A model generated the notes under the pieces. That model was not told the origin of the DNA, made no database searches, and saw only the letters and a program-made list of their open reading frames with translations. A DNA stretch of 64,000 nt from Isoptericola variabilis 225 (GTDB taxonomy: Bacteria > Actinomycetota > Actinomycetes > Actinomycetales > Cellulomonadaceae). The position numbers and the translations under genes were made by a program. Shown here one piece after another: positions 58,711 through 64,000 of this stretch (the first letter of the stretch is position 1; every line of letters begins with the position of its first letter). The stretch lies in assembly GCF_000215105.1 (NCBI RefSeq), contig NC_015588.1, positions 2,666,001 to 2,730,000 of the forward strand, read 5' to 3'.

Positions 58711-60162
58711 TCAGCCCTTGGCGGCGCGGTCCGCCGAGGACACCGCCTTCTGCTCGACCTTCACGTTCGCGTCCTTCGGCGGCACGGACGCCTTGCGGAA
58801 CTCGTCGCGCGGGTCGTGCAGCGAGCCGAGCGAGACGATCTCGCGACCCATGAGGAACTGACCGATCCAGCCCACGATGATGCGGAACTTGCGGTTGCCG
58901 GTCGGCATCGCCATGACGTGGTAGCCGCGGTGCGCGAGCCACGCGAGCGTGCCGCGCAGCTTGAGGAAGCCGAAAAGCTCGGCGACGCCCTTGTACATGC
59001 CGAGCGACGCCACGACGCCGAGGCTCTTGTGCTTGTACTCCTCGGGCTGGTCGCCCTTGAACACGGCGACCATGTTGTCGGCGAGCTGCCGGGCCTCGCG
59101 GATCGCGTGCTGCGCGTTGGGCGGGCAGAACTGGCCCGGGTTGAGCAGGTCGGGCACGGCGGCGCAGTCGCCCGCGGCCCAGGCGTCGGGGACGATCTCG
59201 CCGTCCTCGGTCGCGACCTGCAGCGTCGGCTTCACGATGACACGGCCCAGCTTGTCGACCGGCAAGTCGGAGGACTCCTTGAGCACGGGGTTCGCCTTGA
59301 CGCCCGCCGTCCACACGATGGTGTCGGAGTCGAACTCGACGCCCGTCGACGTCACGACGTGCCCGTCGACGCACGAGCTGAGGAACGTGTTGAGGTGGAA
59401 CTCGATGCCGCGCTTCTTCAGCTCCTCGAGCGCCCACTGGCCCATCGGCTCGGTGACCTCGGGCAGGATGCGGCCCGAGCCCTCGATCATGACGAAGCGC
59501 AGGTCTTCCGGCTCGATCGTCGGGTAGTTGCGCGTGGCGTACCGCGCCATGTCCTCGATCTCGGCGAGCGCCTCGATGCCGGCGAACCCGCCGCCGATGA
59601 ACGTGAACGTGAGCATGCGCTTGCGCGCCTCGGGGTCCCACGTCGACGACGCGACGTCCATGCGGTTGAGCACGTGGTTGCGGACCGCGATGGCCTCCTC
59701 CACGTTCTTGAACCCGATGGCGTTGTCCGCGAGGCCCGGGATGGGCAGCGTGCGCGAGACCGAGCCGAGGCCGACGACGAGGTGGTCGTACGAGACCTCG
59801 TAGTCCGGCCCCTCCTCCGGGCGGATCGTCACCTTCTTGTCGCCGTGGGCGATGGTGACGACCTTGCCCTGGAGCACGTCGACGCCCTTGAGCGCCAAGC
59901 GGTGCGGCGCGACGACGTCGCGCGCGTCGATCGATCCGGCGCCGGCCTCGGGCAGGAACGGGGCGTACGTCATGTACGGGCGGGGGTCGACGACGACGAT
60001 CGCCGCCTCCTTCTTTCCCAGCTTGCGGCGCAGGCGCCGCGCCACGTACAGGCCGACCGAGCCGCCGCCGAGCACCACGACGCGGGGCACCTTGCGCGGG
60101 CGGGGGCTGCGCGCCGGGGCGTCCTGGGCACGGCTCAGCACGGACACATCGTTCTCAGGCAT
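58711..60162 (-). CDS. ndh: type II NADH dehydrogenase (NADH:quinone oxidoreductase)
   Basis: The 483-residue flavoprotein passes electrons from NADH to menaquinone without pumping. Two dinucleotide folds are seen: VVLGGGSVGLYVARRL (about 28) for FAD and FTFIGGGFAGIEALAEI (about 190) for NADH. AAGDCAAVPDL carries the FAD-binding Asp. A C-terminal amphipathic region binds the membrane. ATG at 60162. It stands alone before the tRNA. Confidence 0.93.
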   Translation of the reverse strand: MPENDVSVLSRAQDAPARSPRPRKVPRVVVLGGGSVGLYVARRLRRKLGKKEAAIVVVDPRPYMTYAPFLPEAGAGSIDARDVVAPHRLALKGVDVLQGKVVTIAHGDKKVTIRPEEGPDYEVSYDHLVVGLGSVSRTLPIPGLADNAIGFKNVEEAIAVRNHVLNRMDVASSTWDPEARKRMLTFTFIGGGFAGIEALAEIEDMARYATRNYPTIEPEDLRFVMIEGSGRILPEVTEPMGQWALEELKKRGIEFHLNTFLSSCVDGHVVTSTGVEFDSDTIVWTAGVKANPVLKESSDLPVDKLGRVIVKPTLQVATEDGEIVPDAWAAGDCAAVPDLLNPGQFCPPNAQHAIREARQLADNMVAVFKGDQPEEYKHKSLGVVASLGMYKGVAELFGFLKLRGTLAWLAHRGYHVMAMPTGNRKFRIIVGWIGQFLMGREIVSLGSLHDPRDEFRKASVPPKDANVKVEQKAVSSADRAAKG

Positions 60163-60240
60163 GCCGACAAGTCTACGACCGTGCCGGATGCCCGCCCCCC
60201 GAGAGGTCGCGGGGCGAGACCGACGTCACGCGAGCACGCG

Positions 60241-61377
60241 TCAGCGGCCTCCGCTCGCGTCGAGCACGGGGGTCGGCGACCCGGCCGGCGACCGCGTCGC
60301 CGGCGGCGTCGTGCCGTCCGCCGGCTCCTCCTCGGGCGGCGTCGTGCCCGACGGCGGAGCCTCCTCGGGACGGACGCCGACGACGGGGGCCCACGTGCCG
60401 TCGTCGGTCCACTCCATGCCCGTCTCGGGCACCGCCCGCAGGGGGTAGACGTTCCAGCGCTCGCGGCCGTCGGTCGACACCGCGGGCCGGAAGTACCGCG
60501 AGCCGTCCACCTCCGGCACGGCCCAGGGCTGCTCGGCACCTGCGTCGGTGATCGTGCGGACCGCGCGGCCGCGGTCGTCGTAGAGCTGGACGTCGCGGAT
60601 CGGGTCGCCGTTCGCGTCGTAGGCGAAGAGGTTGGACAGCTGCATGCCGTCGACCCAGACGCCGTCGTCGCCCGGCATGCCGCCGTAGGAGACGGTGTGC
60701 GCGTCGGAGTAGCCTGCCTGGTAGCCGGCGTCGTAGCCGTTGCCGCCCTGGTACGCGTACGTGCCGCGGACGGCGGACCCGTGCGTCTCGCCGATCGCCG
60801 CCGGGACGAGCAGGACCGCCACGACGCTCGCGAGCACGGCGGCGCGCGGCACCCACGTGCGCGGGAACCAGCGGCCGCGTGCCCACTGGACGCTGACGAG
60901 CGCGGCGCCCGCCATGACCACGGCCTGGCCCGCCGTGAGAGGCACGAGCGACAGCGATCCCGCGCCGAGCCACGCCACGAGCAGCGCGCCGAGGATCCAC
61001 CCGCGCGCGACCCACCACACGGGCCGCAGCTCGCGCCCGAGCTCGCGCAGCGAAGCCCACTGCGGCGTCGACGTCAACGGCCGCCAGCTCTCGGCCCAGC
61101 GCTCGCGCAGGTCGCCCCAGTTGGAGGCGACCGTCGCCCCGAGGTCCGGGCGCCGGTTGCGCGGCGGACCGGCGGGCGGCAGCCCGGCCGCTGACCGCAG
61201 CTCGGCGGCGTAGGCGGCGGCCGGGCCGAAGTGCGCCGCGAGGTCGAGCGCGACGTCGTCGGGCGGCGTGGTGCCGTCGGCGGACGTCGCGGCGCGGCCG
61301 CGGCCGCCGCCTCCTGGACCGCCTCGGCCAGGTCGGCCTCGAGCCCGTCGGTGAGGTCCTCGGTGACCTCCGGTCCG
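60241..61377 (-). CDS. HAAS-type membrane protein, N-terminus truncated and frame-shifted
   Basis: The recognisable part has a HAAS-like segment (VALDLAAHFGPAAAYAAELR), a helix bundle with four hydrophobic segments, then a Gly/Tyr-rich stretch (GGNGYDAGYQAGYSDA) and a Pro/Thr tail. The usual start of HAAS, VTEDLTDGLEADLAEA, is present upstream but in the frame of ppx, directly after the ppx stop and without a start codon. The frame changes in a GC tract near 61275-61295. A start at the GTG near 61008 would give about 255 residues. Either the gene is broken or the sequence has an indel. Function unknown. Confidence 0.6.
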   Translation of the reverse strand, partial: RTGGHRGPHRRARGRPGRGGPGGGGRGRAATSADGTTPPDDVALDLAAHFGPAAAYAAELRSAAGLPPAGPPRNRRPDLGATVASNWGDLRERWAESWRPLTSTPQWASLRELGRELRPVWWVARGWILGALLVAWLGAGSLSLVPLTAGQAVVMAGAALVSVQWARGRWFPRTWVPRAAVLASVVAVLLVPAAIGETHGSAVRGTYAYQGGNGYDAGYQAGYSDAHTVSYGGMPGDDGVWVDGMQLSNLFAYDANGDPIRDVQLYDDRGRAVRTITDAGAEQPWAVPEVDGSRYFRPAVSTDGRERWNVYPLRAVPETGMEWTDDGTWAPVVGVRPEEAPPSGTTPPEEEPADGTTPPATRSPAGSPTPVLDASGGR

Positions 61378-61379
61378 GG

Positions 61380-62339
61380 TCAGGCGATCGACAGCGCGAT
61401 GCCGTCGAGGATGTCGCTCTCGCTCGTCACGACCTCGGCGAGGGCACCGCCGGCCGCGGCGACGTCGTCGCGCACGCGCGCCACCACCTCGGACCACACG
61501 AGCGCACCGGCGCCGATGACGTCGGCACGACCCGGGTGCATGAACCCGAGCGCGAGTCGCTGCTCGCGCGTGCGGTGCAGCAGGTCGTCGCAGGCGGCGA
61601 GGACGGTCCCGGGCGCGAACGTCGCGCCGTGCACGCGCTCACGCCGGTAGCTCGGCAGCCCGAGGGCGTGCGCGGTGACGGTCGTGATCGAGCCGGCGAG
61701 GCCGACGAGCGTCGCCGTCTTGCCCAGCGGCACGACGGCGGCCGCGGCGTCGAGCGCGGCGCGCACGTCCGCGCGGGCGGCGGCGATCTCCGCGTCCGTC
61801 GGCGGGTCGGTGCGCAGGTGGCGCTCAGTGAGCCGCACCGACCCGACGTCGAGCGACAGGGCTGCGTCCGGCGTCGTCGTGCCCAGCACGAGCTCCGTGG
61901 ACCCGCCGCCGAGGTCGACCACGAGGTACGGGCCCGGGTGGTCGGTCGCGGTGCCGCTCGTGGCGCCGGTGAAGGACAGCAGCGCCTCCTCGTCGCCCGA
62001 GACGACCTCGGGCTCGACCCCGACCGCATCCAGCACGCCGTCGCGGAAGACGTCGCGGTTGCGCGCGTCGCGCGTGGCCGACGTCGCGACGAAGCGCACG
62101 CGCTCGGCACCCAGGTCACGGATCGCGCGGGCGTACTCGCGCGCCGTCGTCAGGGTGCGCTCGAGCGCCTCGGGCGCGAGCTCGCCGGTGCGGTCGACGC
62201 CCTGGCCCAGCCGGACGACCTCCGTGCGGCGGTCGACCTCGGTGAGGGTGCCGTCGTCGGAGACGTCGGCGACGAGCAGGCGGATGGAGTTGGTGCCGCA
62301 GTCGATGGCGGCGACGCGGCGGGTGGAGCTCGATGTCAC
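61380..62339 (-). CDS. ppx: exopolyphosphatase / pppGpp phosphatase family
   Basis: The 319-residue actin-like ATPase-fold protein has VAAIDCGTNSIRLLVADV (about 8-25), the phosphate-1 loop, and VVDLGGGSTELVLG near 142, the second. It fits the short actinobacterial Ppx/GppA (Rv0496/Rv1026 type) that hydrolyses polyphosphate or pppGpp. GTG at 62339. It follows the DUF501 gene as in Rv1025-Rv1026. Confidence 0.92.
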   Translation of the reverse strand: MTSSSTRRVAAIDCGTNSIRLLVADVSDDGTLTEVDRRTEVVRLGQGVDRTGELAPEALERTLTTAREYARAIRDLGAERVRFVATSATRDARNRDVFRDGVLDAVGVEPEVVSGDEEALLSFTGATSGTATDHPGPYLVVDLGGGSTELVLGTTTPDAALSLDVGSVRLTERHLRTDPPTDAEIAAARADVRAALDAAAAVVPLGKTATLVGLAGSITTVTAHALGLPSYRRERVHGATFAPGTVLAACDDLLHRTREQRLALGFMHPGRADVIGAGALVWSEVVARVRDDVAAAGGALAEVVTSESDILDGIALSIA

Positions 62340-62377
62340 GGGGCCCACCCTCTCATCGGGAGCCGACACCCCGCGCG

Positions 62378-62896
62378 TCAGCAGGTGCAGCGGTCGGGGC
62401 GCCACTCGTCGCGGACCATCGCGAGCGCCTCGTCGCCGAGTGGGTTGACGCACGGGCCGGCGGCGAGCGCGTGCGCCATGAGGACGTGGATGCACTTCAC
62501 GCGCGTGGGCATGCCGCCCGCCGAGATGCCGGCGATCTCCTCCACGTGGCCGAGCTCCTCCCGCTGCGCGAGGTAGTGCTCGTGGGCCTTGCGGTACGCG
62601 GCCGCGAGCTCGGGGTCCTCGGCGAGCCGCGCCGTCATGTCCTTCATCACGCCCTGCGCCTCGAGCCGCGACGCCGCAGCCACGGCACCCGGGTGCGTGA
62701 GGTAGTACGTGGTCGGGAACGGCGTGCCGTCGGGCAGGCGCGGGGCGGTGCGCACCACGAGCGGGCGGCCGCACACGCACCGGGCGGCGATGCCGACGAC
62801 CCCGCGCGGGGTGCGGCCGAGCTGCTCGGCGAGCACCTCCAGGTCGCGGTCCGTGACGGCGGTGGGGTCGTCGGTCGTGTCGTTCACGGGGACCAT
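62378..62896 (-). CDS. DUF501 family protein
   Basis: The 172-residue product has several cysteines (CVCGRP near 40, VKCIHVL near 138, a final CTC) and the conserved MPTRVKCIHVLMAHALAAG. It matches DUF501, whose role is unknown but whose place between ftsB and ppx is constant in actinobacteria (Rv1025). ATG at 62896; an in-frame ATG/GTG slightly downstream is possible. Confidence 0.88.
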   Translation of the reverse strand: MVPVNDTTDDPTAVTDRDLEVLAEQLGRTPRGVVGIAARCVCGRPLVVRTAPRLPDGTPFPTTYYLTHPGAVAAASRLEAQGVMKDMTARLAEDPELAAAYRKAHEHYLAQREELGHVEEIAGISAGGMPTRVKCIHVLMAHALAAGPCVNPLGDEALAMVRDEWRPDRCTC

Positions 62897-62930
62897 TGTC
62901 CCCGATCGGCTCCCGGGTCCGGCCCGCCCG

Positions 62931-63650
62931 TCACGGGGAGGGCGACGGTGAGGACGACGGCGAGGGTGACGGGGACGGGCCCGACGACGGGTCGGCTGCC
63001 GGGTCGGACGGCTCGGGCGACGGCGTCGGACCGTCCGCGACCTGCACCGACTCCCACACGGACTGGTACCAGGGCACGTCGGCGGTCGGGTCGGTGCCGA
63101 CCGGTCCCGGCTCGACGGCGCGCCCCGTGAGCGGGTCGATGTCCTCGACGACGGTGTCGGCGTCGAGCGTGCGCCACACCTTGTCGCCGGGGAACACGTA
63201 CTGCAGCCGCGAGCGCGCCTGCTCGATGACGTAGGTGCGGTCCTCCCAGCGCGCGAGCTCGAGCTCGAGCCGGTCCCGCTCGGCCTCGTGACGCGCGAGC
63301 TCGGCGCGCAGCCGGTCGATCTCCGCCGACTGCTGGACCGCGCCGCGCACCGTCGGCAGCAGCAGCACCAGCGCGAGCAGCACGACGACCGACAGGACGA
63401 TGAGCCGCACCGTCAGCACCTCGGGCAGCACGAGCCCGTACCGGCTGCGACGTCGCTCCTCGCGCGCGGGCCCGCTCGGCCGGCGCGTGGCCGGTCGTCT
63501 CGTGCCCGACGTCGTACCCCCGGTCGCGCTCGACGCCTTCGTCGCGGCAGGCTTCGGGGCCGAGCCGCGCGCCGTCGTCGTGCCGCGCGAGCCCGACGGA
63601 CGGGGCGCGGGGCGGCGGGACGACGGCGTGGGGGGTCGGCGGGACGGCAC
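62931..63650 (-). CDS. ftsB: FtsB/DivIC-like septum formation initiator
   Basis: The 239-residue bitopic protein has a long basic, disordered N-terminus (about 1-75), one membrane helix (about 83-105), and a coiled coil (IDRLRAELARHEAERDRLEL, about 115-135) followed by the conserved Tyr-Val-Ile-Glu-x-Ala-Arg block (about 143-152). The C-terminus is Pro/Ser-rich. It acts in the divisome. GTG at 63650 begins a plausible start; the frame is open upstream into the repeat array. It corresponds to Rv1024 next to eno. Confidence 0.87.
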   Translation of the reverse strand: MPSRRPPTPSSRRPAPRPSGSRGTTTARGSAPKPAATKASSATGGTTSGTRRPATRRPSGPAREERRRSRYGLVLPEVLTVRLIVLSVVVLLALVLLLPTVRGAVQQSAEIDRLRAELARHEAERDRLELELARWEDRTYVIEQARSRLQYVFPGDKVWRTLDADTVVEDIDPLTGRAVEPGPVGTDPTADVPWYQSVWESVQVADGPTPSPEPSDPAADPSSGPSPSPSPSSSPSPSP

Positions 63651-63707
63651 GTCCCGATTGTGCCGAGTCGGGCGGCCCGCGTCGTGGACCGGCGTCGGCG
63701 CGCCCGC

Positions 63708-63978
63708 GAGGTAGCGCCGCGCCTCGCGAGGTAGCGCGTTCGCGCGCGAAGTAGCGCCGCGCCTCGCGAGGTAGCGCCGCGCTCCGCGAAGTAGCGCCGC
63801 GAGGTAGCGCGTTCGCGAGCGAGGTAGCACGACGTCGGCCGCTCACCTCCGTGAAGGTGAGCGGCCGACGTCGGGCCGGGTAGCACCCGCGCTACCTCGT
63901 GGCAGAACGCGCTACCTTGGCGAGAAACGCGCTACCTCGCGGAGCGAAGCGCTACCTCGCGGCAGAACGCGCTACCTG
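63708..63978. repeat. GAGGTAGCGC array, 7 forward and 5 reverse units around a hairpin
   Basis: Forward units start at 63708, 63728, 63748 (GAAGTAGCGC), 63768, 63788 (GAAGTAGCGC), 63801 and 63821 (GAGGTAGCAC). Reverse units start at 63889, 63909 (GCGCTACCTT), 63929, 63949 and 63969 (GCGCTACCTG). Spacing is 20 bases except one 13-base step. A separate stem-loop stands at the turn between the blocks. The array fills the gap between ftsB and eno. Confidence 0.95.
63830..63873. terminator. 18-bp stem-loop at the centre of the eno-ftsB array
   Basis: Perfect arms 63830-63847 and 63856-63873 with an 8-base loop. Placed downstream of eno and upstream of ftsB, it can end eno transcripts. The two array blocks flank it. 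Confidence 0.8.
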
Positions 63979-63986
63979 GCGGGGGC

Positions 63987-64000
63987 TCAGCCCTGGAAGC
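63987..64000 (-). CDS. eno: enolase, last codons (partial)
   Basis: Only the final codons are in the window: they read Arg-Phe-Gln-Gly and a TGA at 63989-63987, matching the FPRFQG-type end of actinobacterial enolases. The place directly upstream of ftsB, DUF501 and ppx is that of eno in mycobacteria. The rest is outside the window. Confidence 0.55.

Overview
The window is from a very GC-rich actinobacterium, most likely a member of the Micrococcales close to Cellulomonadaceae or Promicromonosporaceae (Cellulomonas or Cellulosimicrobium type). The grounds are a WhiB1-type regulator, a mycothiol amidase (Mca), the Gram-positive coproporphyrin haem route (HemQ and CpfC), paired clpP genes, frequent GTG starts and a complete cellobiose import operon with CebR-type operators. 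Nothing suggests a plasmid, prophage, transposase or CRISPR locus. This is chromosomal, mostly housekeeping DNA.

Layout. 1-4149: the end of an FtsK/SpoIIIE-type ATPase, a small membrane protein, whiB1, the sensor kinase pdtaS and a DUF2505 gene. 4209-10490: the cellulo-oligosaccharide operon cebE-cebF-cebG-bglC-cebR behind two CebR-like operators. 10522-18199: putA with a divergent PAS/AraC-type regulator, bioY, an aldo/keto reductase and glutamate dehydrogenase. 18271-23566: a monooxygenase-like gene, a PrmC-like methyltransferase, hemQ-hemH and an unrecognised multidomain protein. 23573-31661: a hexapeptide-repeat protein, glycerate kinase, an FMN reductase with a MarR regulator, then uppS, trhA, a carbon-nitrogen hydrolase, an Rv1083-like gene, mca, a DUF4307 gene and greA. 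31754-41546: an orphan sigma-factor C-terminal domain, ilvA, an AI-2E transporter, metB, a broken amylase fusion, msrA, a NAD(P)-binding protein with an HxlR regulator, an ATP-dependent DNA ligase and a sortase-anchored protein. 41683-52042: a LysR-like ligand-binding protein, a DUF5997 gene, a SelT-like redox protein, a methyltransferase, an FKBP isomerase, a GH15 enzyme, cbs, a Bax-inhibitor protein and an ABC exporter. 52047-64000: an RND exporter, a winged-helix regulator, clpP1-clpP2 with a convergent ClgR-like gene, a tRNA, ndh, ppx, a DUF501 gene, ftsB and the last codons of eno.

Several blocks keep the neighbourhoods known from Mycobacterium tuberculosis: whiB1/pdtaS (Rv3219/Rv3220c), cbs-metB-greA-mca-trhA-uppS (Rv1077-Rv1086) and eno-ftsB-DUF501-ppx (Rv1023-Rv1026). 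Functionally the ceb operon feeds cellobiose to an intracellular beta-glucosidase, putA and gdhA link proline to glutamate and 2-oxoglutarate, cbs and metB form the transsulfuration pair, and hemQ-hemH complete haem synthesis.

The striking part lies between the genes. Five larger intergenic arrays and one degenerate pair carry a 10-bp core, GAGGTAGCGC, repeated at 20-bp spacing. In the complete arrays a block of forward units on the left is followed by a block of reverse-complement units on the right. About fifty units are present, and two genes take their stop codon from a unit. Three more repeat families occur. One is a 20-bp-stem terminator found four times. One is a TTGTCAGGCCCA palindrome found twice between genes and once inside the methyltransferase reading frame. 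One is a short TGCCCGACGGCGG element that sits mostly in linkers, tails and gaps. There are also several damaged or unusual genes: an amylase half joined to a YdeI-like tail, a ClpP2 frame without its normal stop, a sigma-factor C-terminal domain without its DNA-binding part, a truncated LysR remnant, and a short-variable-arm tRNA with a UAA anticodon.
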